Positions 12,270 to 24,988 of a stretch of 64,000 nucleotides of DNA are shown here, in pieces. Numbering within the stretch: the stretch's first letter is position 1; each line of letters starts with the position of its first letter. The translations under genes were made by a program, and so were the position numbers. Below the pieces are notes generated by a model, which saw only the letters and a program-made list of their open reading frames with translations, did not search any database and had not been told where the DNA came from. Source of the DNA: Abelmoschus esculentus (taxonomy: Eukaryota > Streptophyta > Magnoliopsida > Malvales > Malvaceae); NCBI GenBank assembly GCA_035048815.1, contig JAUCBN010000006.1, positions 16,259,001 through 16,323,000 on the forward strand. The letters run 5' to 3'.

Positions 12270-13077
12270 CTATATGGGCAAGATCTTTTTCAACACCAGA
12301 TCTCCCTCTCGAAATTCTCTAGGCTTGACCTTCTTGCTGTAGGCCTGTATTATTCTTCTCTGATACATCTGACCATGGCAGATCGCCCTTAATCTCTTCT
12401 CTTCATCCAATTTTACTTTATTCAAGATTCGGAGTGATGGAATCTCCACTTCTATGGGTAATACCGCTTTTGTACCATACACCAGAGAGTATGGAGTTGC
12501 CCATGTCGATGTATGTATCGATGTTCTATAGGAAAATAAAGCGAACGGTAACTTCTCATGCCAATCTCTGAAAGTTTTCGTTGTCTTTGTTATGATCTTT
12601 TTGATGTTTTTATTTACTGCTTCCACTGTCCCATTCATATTAGGACGATAAGTGGTGGAATTGTGGTGTGTTATCTTGAATTGCTCACACACTTCTGTAA
12701 TCATTTTATTGTTTAGATTGGAAGCATTGTCGGTGATGATTCTATCTGGAAAACCGTATCCGCAAATGATTTTCTTCATTATAAACTTGCAAACTATTGC
12801 TCTCGTGATGTTGGGATAAGAGGTGTCTATTGGATGCTGCTGGATGAATCTGCCCAATGACATCCATTTACCATATTGCAAAGGGCCATGGTAAATTCAT
12901 AGTGTGCAACGGTGACAGGGGAGAATGAATCTTATCATCATATATCTGACACTTATGGAACTTCTTGGCATAGCTGATATAGTCTGCCTCCATAGTCAAC
13001 CAATAATACTCGTACCTCATAATTTTACGAGCTATCGCGAAAGCATTGGCATGGGTCCCACATAAACCATCATGCAC
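12270..13077 (-). pseudogene. Gypsy integrase remnant
   Basis: The N-terminal zinc-binding part lies at 12868-13077 (GLCGTHANAFAIARKIM, then FHKCQIYDDKI, giving the H..C-x2-C pattern). The catalytic core follows at about 12270-12880 with PDRIITDNASNLN and NGTVEAVNKNIKK. The second D and the E are separated by exactly 35 residues, the DD35E spacing. A TAA sits just before the MDVIG segment that holds the first catalytic Asp, and a frame change follows it. It is therefore not translatable as one protein. The tail is basic (LKKI, YSKKVKPREFREGDLVLKK), typical of the integrase C-terminus. Confidence 0.88.
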
Positions 13078-13283
13078 TTCTCGAGAATCTCCTTAGCTCA
13101 TTGGGCATCAACGTATCTTAACAATACTTGGTCTTTGCCCTTCTTATACAAGACTTCTCCATCTAAAATGTACCCTACTGCCAATCTTCTGAGGGTCTTC
13201 TTATCATTCTCTCTTATTCCTTCAGGATAAGTTTGACACTTGACATACTGTAGGATATCATGGTACCATGGTTTATCATCTAC

Positions 13284-13740
13284 CTATTCTTCCAAGGTGC
13301 AACAATAAGCTGTCACTTCAAAAGTCTGTATTTTTATAGGCTGTATTTCCGCTTTTACGCTGGCTTTAAACATGACGGCTAGTGTAGCTAGGGCATCTGC
13401 CATCTGATTGTCTTCTCTCGGAAGATAGGTGAAATTGATCTTCTCAAATCTTTTAATCAATCCCTGGATCAAATCGTAGTATCTGACCAGTCTGAGGTCT
13501 TTCATTTCTCATTCTCCACGAAGCTGATAAATTACTAAAGATGAGTCTCCGAAGACTTGTAGTATTGTAGCTTTTTTCAATGGCCCCGTATAATCCCATA
13601 ACACAAGCTTCATACTCGGTTATATTATTTCTATAAAAGAACTCCAATTTGCTTATGACAAGATAATAGACATTATCGAGAGAGATCAATATTGAACCAA
13701 TTCCATGCCTCAGTGCATTAGATTCCCCGTCAAAATACAA
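13284..13740 (-). pseudogene. Gypsy RNase H-like domain remnant
   Basis: Begins MYFDGESNALRHGIGSILIS (first catalytic Asp), continues with NITEYEACVMGL (catalytic Glu) and, after a frame change near 13500, ends with PREDNQMADALATLAVMF (last Asp region). The sequence type and its place directly before integrase resemble the additional RNase H of Tat-group elements. Confidence 0.82.
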
Positions 13741-14627
13741 CTTCCATGATCCCTCCTCTAGGGTGGATTTTTTTCCGTCGCAATGTACATCAGATCATCA
13801 TCCAAAAAATTAAAGTTCAAAGACTAGTACTCTTCTAAAGCTCGGTTTGCTAAGAAATCAGCAACGATACTTCCTTTTACTGTCTTCTAACATTATTGAC
13901 GTACACTTCAATTTCTTTCAATATATCGTGGAAAAAGGGTCACCATCGCTCTCTGGTAAGTTGTCCTAACTTTTTTCAGTCCAAAAGGCATCACTTTATA
14001 GCAAAACGGTCCCCACTCAATCACGAACGTGGTCTTCTCCATATCCTCTGGATGCGTTTATTTGGTTGTATCCCGAAAAACTATCTATAAAAGAGAACAA
14101 TGGATGCCCTTCAGTATTGTCAACTTGTGTTGGCTATAGTAAGATCTCGGTAATCGATACACATACGCACTTTCATGTCTTTCTTTGGTACCGGGACTAT
14201 ATTCACGACCCATTCAGGATATTTCACCATTTTTAGAAAAATCAGCTTCAAACTGTTTCTTCACTTCTTCCTTGATTTTTAGCAACATATCGGGTCTTAT
14301 TCTTCTGAACTTTTGTTGGACTGACTTGCATTCAGGCTTTGTCGGTAACCTGTGTACCACGATATCTGTATTTAATCCAGGCATATCCTAATAGGTCCAG
14401 GCAAACATATCCTTGAACTCTTGCAGTAGGGCAATCAAATCATGTCTAGTTCGGCAGGAAAATGTAATGCCGATTTTAACTTCTCTCTTGTTTTTATCAA
14501 TCCCTAGATTGAGAATCTCCAATTCCTCTTGGTGAGGCAGGATCTGTTCTTCCTCATTCATCATCAATCTCGCTAACACATCAAGGACTTCATAATCTGT
14601 ATCTTCTTCATTAATTTTTTTGAACAC
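13741..14627 (-). pseudogene. Gypsy reverse transcriptase remnant
   Basis: The segment before the polymerase domain is readable (14388-14627, ending ..ALLQEFKDMFAWTY, which matches the ..YKDVFAWSYEDMPG region ahead of plant gypsy RTs). Downstream the frame is broken, but PTKPEC..QQKFRRIRPDMLLKIKEEVKKQFEADF is visible in pieces and a YRLPRSYY-like echo of the CVDYRDLN motif follows. No intact YxDD motif was found. Confidence 0.72.
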
Positions 14628-14943
14628 AGCGGCTTTAAAAAGTCTACCTTAAGGTCGAATCCAGAGTCATTCATATAGTTAAATACAAGAGCCTTGTATA
14701 AAAATGCAAATATATATGTTTGGGGAAAAAATGAATGTTATTTGCATGAAGAATTGCATGAGGTATGTGCATGAAAACATATATTGGAAAATGTTTGTCG
14801 TTAGATATATAATATACAAAGAAAATCTATTTTTCATTATAAAAGTAGGTCAACATAGTGACCCTTTTACAAAAGATCCCTAATTCTCTGAGGCCCAAGA
14901 ATAAGGGTTGGTTTAGAACATTATTCTGTTTTAGTCTTAAAAA

Positions 14944-17141
14944 CTATAGGCAGGTTGGCCTCACTTCAATTATTGAGCGATTCCTCAGAGAAACAAGTGT
15001 GAATCCCAGCCAAAAACTTGTTGGTATTTTTTCTATCAGATACCATATTGACGAACATTCCTTTCGAAGACTCACTAAATAGTTCTTCTCCATTAAGCTT
15101 ATCATTCTCCTGATTAGCTTCGTATACGTGTTGTCTGGTATTAATAATCTCGTCGAACGCAAAATCATTTCGAGGAAAATCTTCTCTTAACTTAACCTTC
15201 CTCATTTCTTTCTTTCTTCCGTAATCTTCTCTTTTCTATAACATGTCAGGCTTATAATTGGTCTCGTAACGATCTTTCTTGGAAATGACAGTTTTTGAAT
15301 GCAGGGTCCTTTGCATGTTTTTTTTTGAATCTCTTCCCGTTTCAGCCTCTCGTCTTAAGGTTTCATGAACGACTATCTTGGTGTAATCAGATAACTTAGA
15401 GGTTGAGATCCTGCTTCCCTCTGCAATAGTCCTTTTTACTCTCATATTACTCTTATCCTCGATGTTGCTCCTGTCGTGCCCCTCATGACTTAGAAAAGGA
15501 TTGGAGGCTACTCTCGAATCTTCAACTTCAAAATCCCCATGTTCATCAAATTTTGGATGACTTTCTTGAAAGTGATAAATTTTCAATTGAATATCCAGGA
15601 GCGCCAGCATGATAATCACAATGGTCATTTTTATCATACCAAACGGGAAAAGGGGGTTTAAAAGGAGTGACATGATAGGGTCGCACCAAATCTGCTTCAT
15701 ACAACTGATTATACAACTCAGCATAGGTACCGATAATGGAGTAAAAGAAAATTTTTCTCTTTATCTTTTAACAACGGTTTCTTCTCTCTTTTTTTGAATG
15801 CTTCTAGTGGAAGTGTTGGCAACATTCATCTCATTGTTCATTCTCTTGTAGTGTCGAGGGTTTTCTCCAGTATCGATCTTTCCATTTTTTCTATTATCCC
15901 AGCTAAGCTTATTTCCTTGTTCAATTATCCCCAATATGGCCTTGAGTTATTCTGTGAGAAGGTGAAATTTTTCCTCGTTTTTACTCTTCAATTTAACTCT
16001 GATTTTTTCTACTACATTCAAATATCTCACTTCTTCGTCATGTGATAGCTCCAAGTCAACTGGTTGTCTCATATTTGTTCCCTCTTGTTGGTTGACGGAT
16101 GCTCCAACATTACTGATGTATATCTTCCTCTGAGGTGTCGACGTTTCAGTTTAAACCTTAACGTGAGATGCGGTAGTGGTATTTTCGAGCTCTTCGGCAG
16201 CATCATTTGTAGTCTTTCCTTTAGTCAACATTGCGGCTATCTGAGCTAAGATTGTGGCTTGAGACTGGGTGATCTCATGAATAATATTTTGTTCAGCCTG
16301 ATCAAAGCGAGACTCGAGGTTCTTCTGTCCTCGTTCCAAGTTGGCTATTCTATCTTTCATGATTTTGGTCTTCAAACGCGTGCTGTAGCGGTGCGAAATG
16401 GTTGCAAGTTGGATTAAAATTCTGTCATGATATGCACACAATTAATTAATTTATTTTATTTTTAAAATGAAAAATGTTGAAATGAATGCAATGAAGGTGT
16501 TGATTCTTAAGTAACATCAAAAAGAGTTTCATTAAGATAAAGAGGTCATGATTACAATAAGTTATCATAACGCTAAATACAGATAGGGATTAGCCCCTAC
16601 GTTTGAGCCCTCTATTTTTTGAAGTAGCCTATGGACACGAGACCCTAGTGGCGTCCTCGGACTGACACACTCCCTAAGCTCGTGGGCCTCCGTTGCTAGG
16701 TCATGAATAAGGTGAGTCAATCCTTTTGCATGTTACATAAAATCTATCATCATCTGGTGTTGATCTCGAATCAATTGGTCATCTTATTGTAATCCATACA
16801 CTATTCAGCTATTTAGAAAAGATACGTCTTTTTTTTTCTGCAGCCTTGGAGAGCATTCTCAAGTTCAGTGATCCTATCTTTCAGTAACTCATTTTCGTTT
16901 TGTACAAGGTTTAAGATAACAACGAGGTCTTAATTATGATAACCTTGTAAAAACTCATCCATTCGCATAATCTGAACTTCATAGTCTTTATTCTGTGATA
17001 TGCTTCTAATGCTCTCGTCTTGTTTCCAAACTGCATCAACGCTCCGAACATGTATTCGTCGGTCTGAACATTCAGTAACAATACTATATCGCTAAATTTT
17101 TGTTGGAAGGTTTTCTTCATATCTGGATCACGGTTCTCCAT
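14944..17141 (-). pseudogene. Gypsy gag/protease region remnant
   Basis: A chain of short minus-strand frames (16911-17141, 16151-16441, 15236-15724, 14944-15205) between the primer-binding side and RT. The 16151-16441 segment is predicted coiled coil (RIANLERGQKNLESRFDQAE), as in gag proteins of long plant gypsy elements. No CCHC knuckle or DTG protease motif was found, so the domain limits are guesses based on position. Confidence 0.5.
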
Positions 17142-17903
17142 ATCTCTTTTAGCTTATCGAGTTTGTTTTGTTTTGAAACGATTAAAGTCGGCTCCACAAT
17201 CTCTGACATGTGGTCTTCTGATAAGTTGTTTCTCTTTTTCATTTGGATGCGCTTAGACCACCTTCATACTGTAGCGTTAGCACTTTTGTTAATACAGAAC
17301 CTCTCACCCATAATTGAGTGTCTTTTTGAATGTACTTTTGAATCAAACACCCATGTATGAAATGATATGCAGAAATGGATGCAAAAAAGAAAAAAAAAAG
17401 GAAACAAAATAAACACGGAAAAGGAAATGCGTTAGTATAATTAATTCACAAAATAAACAAGATATGTAAACAAATAAATAAATAAGGCACATAGAAGAAA
17501 ATATAGAAAAAGGTAAATATAAATAAACAAGGACTTAAAAGGTGATTCTAAACGGGCAGCATAACGGCGTGGTTTCGATTAGGTAGGTTTCTAAGGTTCA
17601 CTATATGTGTTTCGGTTCGAGAGTAAGCGGTACCCAAATTGTCGCTGAGGACATCGATTCGGGGAAATATGACCCTTAATTATACGGGGGTAAAACCCCC
17701 ATGAAATATAAGGGTCAAAATTCCGTAAATGAATTACAACACTATACGGAGGTAAACCCCACGAAGCGAAGTAATCATTCCCACTTAAGGGTTCTTAATC
17801 TAATGCAAATGAAAAATAAAAAAATTAATTTAATTAAAATTTTATATTTTCTTAAAAATTAAGATGCGAACCAAACTAAGGCTTAACTCTCTTTTAAAAA
17901 TTA

Positions 17904-17924
17904 GTCCCCAACAGAGTCGTCATC
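17904..17924 (-). other. Primer-binding-site-like tract
   Basis: On the minus strand, right after the ..CACTACA end of the 5' LTR, comes GATGACGACTCTGTTGGGGA. This resembles the TGGCGACTCTGCTGGGGA tract that follows many plant gypsy LTRs (from memory), with the expected TGG altered to TGA. Confidence 0.6.
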
Positions 17925-19893
17925 TGTAGTGACCCCTTTTTGAAAATATTTAAAAAACATTTAAAAATGGTTTAAAGGTTCAAAAGTTCGGTATTTTTTT
18001 TTTTAAAATTCGTTATCCGAAAATGACACCTGAAGAACAGGATGTCACTCCTAATAGAATACCGTTTAAAAATCCGCGATAATATTTAAAAAGTCGGTAT
18101 CCTGAGAGATGACACCTGAAGAACAGGATGTCACTTCCATTGGAATACCGCTAAAATTTGAAAAACAGTTAATCGGTTGGAGTCGCCATCGATCATTCAA
18201 AAGGGTGGATCGAACACCGAAAATAAAAATCAGAGATTCTGGATTCGGGAGTTGGTTACGTTTGGGGAAGGATTAGCACCCCTAAAACGCCCAAAAATTG
18301 GTACCTAAAGGTTCGCATCATAATTTTTAAGAAAATATAAAATTCAAATTAAATTAATTTTTAATTGAAATGCATATCCTAATATCCACGATGATTCAAA
18401 AGAGATAACACCCGAAGAACGTGATGATACTCCCAATAGAATACATCGGGATAATAATCTCTACGAAACAGAAATATAATAAAAATACCAAAAAAACATT
18501 TAATCATAATAATATGAACCAAAATAAATAAATAATAATAAAAAAGCAAAATAAAATTAGAAACATAAAAAAAAACTACTACTGCCATTACTACTACTAA
18601 TAATAATAAGTTATAATAATATAATAATAATAATAATATTTAAAAGTTATAATAATAATATATAACACATAAACATAACACTTATATATTTATTATAACA
18701 AAATAGTAATAGATTAATAAAATAAGTAAATATAATAAAAATAAAATAAAATAAGCATGATAATAATAAAAATAATATTAGAGGGGCTAACCTGCAAGAA
18801 AATAAAAGTTAAGGGGTTAAAAATAAAACAGGGTTAAATTAAAATAAAACATGAAATTATAGGATTAAATAGGGAAATTAGTGACTGAAATGCAATAAAA
18901 AACAAACTGGAGGACCGAATGCAAGGATACTGAAACTCTAGTGGCTACACGCGTGATTTACCCATTAACTCGGTTATCCGCTGGTCCGGATCGATGTTGG
19001 ATGCCCATGACCAAAACGATGTCGTTTTGGGCCATTAGAGTCGGCACCAAAACGGTGTTGTTTTGTCTCATGTATATATACTCTTTTTGATACTCATTTT
19101 TCTCATCATTCTCATAACAAACACATAGAGCTTATTTGAAGCTTTCAAATTCTCTAGAGTTTAGGAAGTCCGGTCGGCCTTCGACCGTCGTTCGTCGCCG
19201 TCGACCACCGTGCCGGCTGCCATCGCCGGCGACGGAAATCAAAAAGGAAGCAACTTTCCGACTCTCTTCGATGTGGGGAATGTAGATTCGGGGTTGGTTT
19301 TTCAAGATTCAACTCATGCAGGCCTAGATTTAAGGAGAAAGATGAGTATCCGAGATTTTTATAATTTTTTACCTTTCTTTTTATTCTCGGTTCCTACTTC
19401 TCCGATCTCCTTTTTTATTTCTTTTGTGTTTCGGATATGATAGTGCTCACTGTTTTCTTCAAATCTCTTGTCCTTTTTTATATATTTCTTGCGAAAAAAG
19501 ATTACAAGCCTCTGATACGGGTTTTATACCCATAAAATATATAATATAAAATACTATCTAATCTACTTTTTCATATCTAATATTTAGATCTAATTATTTC
19601 TTTGTTTTTGCAGGCGGAAATGACCAAGGCGGTGGGACGGTGGCCTCTGACGAGGGCAGTGGCCGACCAAACGGATGAATAGGGGAGCACGTGACCGCCA
19701 CGCGCAATCCCGCGTGGTGGCCACGCGCTGGATCTGTGGTGGTAGAAGAGGGGTTGACGGTAGTAGGTTTAGGTAGGTTAATTAGGGTTATGTTTGGTTA
19801 TTATTTTTGGTATTGGGTTGTTGGGCTTAATGGGTTGTAATATTTTATTGGGTTTAGTATAATAAAATGGATCATCATAAATGGATTATTACA
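17925..19893 (-). repeat. 5' LTR (right copy) of the gypsy element
   Basis: Partner of 7796-9785. It shares all landmarks (ATGACACCTGAAGAACAGG repeats near its left edge, AT-rich microsatellite zone, TATATATA at about 19072, terminal ATTACA) and is about 20 bp shorter through small indels. Confidence 0.9.
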
Positions 19894-20237
19894 ATTACCT
19901 AATACAAAATAAATCTTCGATAAAAAATTGATTAGTTAATTTAATAAAAAATAGAAATTATCGCTCGTTGGTACCATCCAATCGAATCACGTTCAATTAT
20001 CTATGCGACCATTCCCATTATCTATGTCAAGAAGCATCACTGTCTTTATATACAGAAGATGATGTGAACTACAAAAAAGACAGATTGGAGTCTAGGAGAA
20101 AGGAACTCAGAGTATAAACTTTTTTTTTAAAACATGTTTTTACACAAGAATGGTATCTTTAAAAAAATCCAACACTCATTATGTCTGTCTAGTTTTTCCC
20201 TTTCGGTTCCTGTCATTTGTGTTTGATTTTCATGCAC
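19894..20237. other. 3' flank of the MWL1-like gene
   Basis: Lies between the gypsy LTR and the stop codon. It probably contains the 3' untranslated region; no other gene or repeat was recognised. Confidence 0.5.
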
Positions 20238-21171
20238 TTATTTTGTGTCTTGATCAACTTGCTGATTGCTTGTGATTTTGATACAGGCAGCTCCAAGCAA
20301 AGTGAAAACCGCCAGCAAGCTCAACACCCCGGAGCTTAAGTACACGCCGTCTCTAACCAGGTAGCACTCACCGTCCAACCACCCGTCTCCGTAGGGTTGC
20401 ACTCTGCTCATACTCGTCGCCACGCTTATTAGGATTGCCGCAACTCCAAAGCTGATCCTGTAATAAATTCCGAGCTTTATAAATGACAGAGAAAACCAAA
20501 GACCAACCATGTTCCTGCCAATGCAATTAGTGATCTTATTTTATTTCTAGTAGCACTAGGCATCAACGTCCAAGACCATGTGTCTGGTATCTTTAGCCAT
20601 TTAAGAATTATATATTTCCAGCTGTACCTCCACCTAGTTGGTCTCCCATCTCCTTCATCTCTCTCTCTTAAAAACCATTAAAAACTATATACTGTGATGT
20701 CTGATCTACTCTACCCAATCAGAAATTACCTGTTTCTTTGTGTTGCAAAGCTAATGAAACAGCACAGGACAGGACACCTACCAGGAACATGCCAGCAGAA
20801 TTGCTGTGAGAGCTGGTTTCTTAGGCTTTCTTGTGTTCGGCTTCCTGCAGCAATTTGCACAGAGAATTACGTTCCCTATGATTTGAGCGGTGGAGAGACA
20901 GACCGATGCGGCAACACCCAATTCAAAGGCCTGAGTCCTTGCAGGCAAGAAACACATTTTCCCATCCAACTTGAGATCATCCTTCTGAGAAATTCAAACA
21001 ATTTCTGAATACCAAACGGATCAGTCGATGAAATCAATACATAAAACTAATGTAATCTGTACGTACCTTGGATTTCTTAGTCTCTGCAGCTAGACAAGCG
21101 GCGAAGGAGACAAGGCCGAGGGAGGCAACGACAGAATACATTAGGACACAACCGAGTGGATGTTTTCCCAT
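20238..21171 (-). CDS. MWL1: DUF1218 four-helix membrane protein, MWL1-like
   Basis: Complete gene of three exons: 21067-21171, 20782-20984 and 20238-20514, with GT-AG introns; 585 nt, 194 residues, ending TAA. It starts MGKHPLGCVLMYSVVASLG. Four membrane spans are visible, at about residues 7-28, 57-78, 96-116 and 160-182. Between the last two lies the Cys-containing GDGWLDGECYLVRDGVY stretch typical of DUF1218; a basic PNTRKPKKP loop precedes span 3. Arabidopsis MWL-1 and MWL-2 of this family influence lignin content of cell walls; the biochemical activity is unknown. The gene sits near AP4E as in Arabidopsis (At1g31720 beside At1g31730, from memory), supporting orthology. The gypsy element ends 344 bp downstream of the stop codon. 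Confidence 0.9.
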
Positions 21172-23849
21172 TGCTGGAAGGGATAGAAATTAAGAAATTA
21201 AGAAACGAGGTCCTGTTTTGTTTGAAACAGTTGTTACCTTGGCATTGCTTGTAAGAAGAGAAATCATGGAAGTCTCTGTCCCCAACCCCAAGTTGGTAGT
21301 TTTGGATTATATTGGAAGTTTTTGGATCGGTGGAAACTCATGACCCTTGACCAACACTTTCTTAATTTCCACAACCTCAAGAATCAACCTTAAGTTTCCA
21401 AGAAACAACACGTAGAATAATTCCCGTGATAAAAGATGATATAATTCATCAGGAGCGGTTTAAAGATTTTGAATTTGTACAATTTAATAAATGTGATTTA
21501 AAAAAAACGTCCATAACTTTCACTAGTTCTAAAAATATAGCCCTTAGAATTAATTGTCCTTATTAGGATCATTGTGCGGTCATTTTTATTGCGATTGTCC
21601 AGAACCTCACGAGTTCTATAAAAACAACAGTAATAGAAATAATCAATAATACTCTAGAATCAATTGTCACATTTAGGACATAATTATAATATTTCCATAA
21701 TTATAGCTTATATTTCTTAAGAGAATTTTCAATTTTTTTATAATGAAATTCGAGATTAATATCATATAATAAACGTAATTTATCAAAATTTTGGGGTCTT
21801 TTTTTTTAGAAGACCCTGTACAGTCGCTCTTATTACATCTGTTTAAAACCTCACTGTAATTCATTCAAGTGATTCAGATTCAAACATTATATATACACGC
21901 TATATATATATTATTATTTATTAAAAGATTAAAAAATTAAATAAATACTAATTTATAATCATACCGATGTATTAAAAAATTTAAAAATAAAACTGAACCG
22001 TTGACTAATTTTAAATGTGGATTTGTAAGTGGTAGAGTGAATATATATTCTAATGGCATCTGATTCTAATTCTTACAGCTTATAGATATTTCTATTCAAT
22101 TAGTAATATTAAAATCAAATATTATAATCATTGATTCCTTTGTTCAACTCACAGAGATCCTTTCAGTTTACTTCAAGTCATGTTTTTAGAGATTCATTAA
22201 TTAATCTGATAATAAAAATATTTATATTATTTTATTGTATATATTCGATTTTTAATAGAAAAATATAATATATCTAATTAATTAAAAATATAAAAAATTA
22301 AGTTATAAATAATATAAAATATATTTTTTAAGGAAGACTAATAGAGTAGATTTTACGAAAAACAAATTGCGTATATTTTCTATATCTAGAAATACGGTCT
22401 AATTTAAGTCATTAATTAATGAAAAACTTTAATACACATATTAAGTTTATTAATTTTATTAGGTTTAGAATTTAGGTTTAAATTTTTTTTAGATTTAGGT
22501 TTAGAGTTGAGGGATTTTGGTTTAGGGTTTTAGAATTTAAAATTTTTAGTTAGAATTTAGAGTTTAAGATAATATACTTAGGAATTTAAATTTAAACCTA
22601 TAAACCTTAAATTTAACCCTAAATTTAAAATCCTATCAACTTCTCTAATTTTAAAATTATTATACTTAAACCCTAAATCATAAATTAAAAAAAAACCCTC
22701 GAAGGCTTGACTAGTCTCTGAGCCCAGTAGCTTAAGGTGTCCACCTCAGCTAAGTTTTCAGAAATTAAGGCATAAATGAAACTTTATATATTTTAGAGCT
22801 AATTGTTGCATATGTCCTAAATTATTATTCTTATTTTCATTTAATTTTGAATATTTTAAATCCATCCTATTTTTTTTTAAATTAATCTTTAAATTTATGA
22901 ATGTTTCATTTTCATCCCAAAATTATAATTCTCATTTAAAATTGGTATCTAAACTTTTTAGCATTTCAATTTTATTCTTAAATTATCGTTTATGTCACAT
23001 CATATTAGTACATAATACATATAGTGTTTATATGATAAATAATAATTTTTATAACGCTTTTTATTAAAAAAAAAAGAGATATAATTAGCATATACTTAAT
23101 CACATATTATTTTAACCGACATCACATAAGTCCAAATCATGGGCAGAACTAAGGGGTTTAGGGGTATTTGGGCCCGTCAATTGTTGTTTTTATGTATTAA
23201 ATGTAGATAATTTTTTAAAAATATATATTTTTAAAATTAAATTTTTTGGTCCTGTCAATCAAAAAATTAAAAAAAATATTTTAGTTCCTTTTATAATAAA
23301 TTTTTAGTTCTGTACTTGGTCTAAATGATCTATTTATTAACTCATTGTAATCCATGAATGATAAGCAAGTTAAATTACAAATAATTGAATTTAAATCGAA
23401 ATAATTTGAAAATTAATTTAAGAATTTTGGATTATTATTTAATTCAGTATTTAAAATTTTGACTTGCAAAAATTTATCAATTAAATAAAAATAATGTAAG
23501 CTATCTGATTGGTGGATTGAATATATTAAATTAATTTAATTAATATTAGAATTAAATTAATAAATTACTTAAGTAAAAAAATTAAATATGTGATTATGTA
23601 AATTTATCTAATTATCATGGATTTATTTCATAAAAATTAATGGTTAGTGATTTAATTGAAATCATATTAAATATTTAACGTAGTAATTAGTAAAATTTAT
23701 AATTTAGTTAACTTTCTAAATTCTAATAAATAAAGCAAATTCAGGCCGCTCTAGCTGGGTAGGGAAAATTTATTAGATATATTCGTTTATAAAAAAAAAT
23801 TATAGTACATAAATAGTAAAATAAAATTATCAGACTGAATCAAATAAAA
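21172..23849. other. Promoter of the MWL1-like gene, then AT-rich intergenic DNA
   Basis: The first few hundred bases probably hold the MWL1 leader and promoter. Beyond 21450 the DNA is AT-rich. Parts at 22440-22690 are TTTAGGTTTAG/AACCCTAAA-like low-complexity sequence in both orientations. A stretch at 23140-23320 (GGGCAGAACTAAGGGGTTTAG ...) resembles a worn transposon family. No coding frame is supportable. Confidence 0.5.
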
Positions 23850-24337
23850 GAGTAAACTATAATAGATGTCGCTCAATTATAGTTATGATTATATTTGGAT
23901 GATTTAATTTTTAAAAATTATATTTAGATCTCATTTATGGATAAAATTATATTTAGATGACCAAATTATTAAAGGTTATATTTGGGTGACTCAATTATAG
24001 GTAGAGTTACGATTGAATCACCCTTCATATTTAAAAATGTACATTAATTTGATATTTTTTCTTTCAAATAACTTTTATATCCTTGTTAACATTAGAGTAC
24101 TTCATTTGGAATAATTAAATTATTTAATACACGAATTGATAAACATTTTTTAAATATGAAGAGTGACCCAAATGTAACATTACCTATAATTGAGTGGTCC
24201 AAATATAATATTTATTAATTGGGTAACCCAAATATAATTTTACCTATAACTGAATGACCCCAAACGTCGTTTTTAATAATTAAGTAATTCAAATATAACT
24301 TTACCCATAATTGAGTGACCTCCGTTATAGTTTACTC
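23850..24337. mobile_element. Small inverted-repeat transposon, about 488 bp
   Basis: Begins GAGTAAACTATAATAG and ends in the complement ..TTATAGTTTACTC. Imperfect complementarity continues about 190 bp inward, with repeated TCAATTATAG / CTATAATTGAG blocks and internal GACCCAAATATAA repeats. No coding capacity. No clear target duplication (flanks CAAATAAAA and GATCCATGA), so the superfamily is uncertain; the long inverted repeats fit a Mutator-like element. Confidence 0.65.
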
Positions 24338-24490
24338 GATCCATGATAGGAATTCCCAAACCTTTACGTTTACTTTTTCAACTTAGCATTGCTTCTGCGT
24401 TTTAAACTAGCTTGTGTCAATATCTGAGATGAGATAAAATATGACCAAATATCATCGGAATAAAGAAAAAACTACACTCATGCATACACA

Positions 24491-24660
24491 CAAGGACGGA
24501 GCTGTGTGTGGGTGGGAAGGGGCAATCACCCCCACCCTGGAGAATTTTTTTCACTTTTGTCCTCTTATTTAAATTTTTTAAAATTATTTTTTATGAATTT
24601 GTCCCCTACTTCTAAATATTTATATTTTACCCCCTTAACCCCAAATCTTGGCTCCGTCCT
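24491..24660. mobile_element. MITE, about 170 bp, with 9-10 bp target duplication
   Basis: Perfect 10-bp terminal inverted repeat AGGACGGAGC / GCTCCGTCCT (24493-24502 and 24651-24660). It is flanked by the direct repeat TGCATACACA (24481-24490 and 24660-24669; the T at 24660 is shared). Diverged relatives occur inverted at about 27405-27550 and in part at about 49524-49645, so this is a multicopy family in this window. Confidence 0.75.
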
Positions 24661-24988
24661 GCATACACAAAACTCCTCATATACTAGAAAGGTACTACAA
24701 TGTGAAAAAATAAAAATAAAAGGACCAGTTCTTCACATATATAAATCTTATGCCAGTAGTAGCACTGGTGACAAGTTTGAAGAAACTATTCCTCAATGAG
24801 AAATTAATATAAAAAGGTGGTAACTGGTAAGGGGAACCCATCCTAACTCCTACTACAGCTGCAACACCGTAGCAATTAAGCACCAGCACAAGGAACTAGG
24901 AAGTATCTTTTGGAACATTCATCTATATCACACTGCCACACTCACTAAGCAACTAGAAACAGATTGAGAATGCAGATGGATCAGTGCA

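Larger units (their letters stand above)
7796..19893 (-). mobile_element. Ty3/gypsy LTR retrotransposon, probably Tat-like, 12.1 kb
   Basis: Two closely similar LTRs (7796-9785 and 17925-19893) bound a 8.1 kb interior with minus-strand gag-pol remnants. Read on the minus strand, each LTR starts TGTAAT and ends CACTACA. A primer-binding-like tract lies next to the 5' LTR and a purine tract next to the 3' LTR, so both signals agree on the orientation. The domain order protease/gag, RT, RNase H, integrase is the gypsy order. The RNase H just before integrase and the long non-coding 3' interior fit the Tat/Ogre group, by inference. Reading frames are broken throughout, so the element is no longer autonomous. 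The flanking 5-mers (ACTAT and ATTAC) differ by two transitions, so a target duplication is not secure. Confidence 0.9.

Noticed and set aside
7791..19898. 5-bp target duplication of the 12.1 kb gypsy element
   Set aside because: ACTAT and ATTAC differ at two of five positions; could be decay but is not convincing.
22440..22690. Interstitial telomere repeat
   Set aside because: TTTAGGG-like words are irregular and mixed with AT-rich words, in both orientations; no tandem (TTTAGGG)n.
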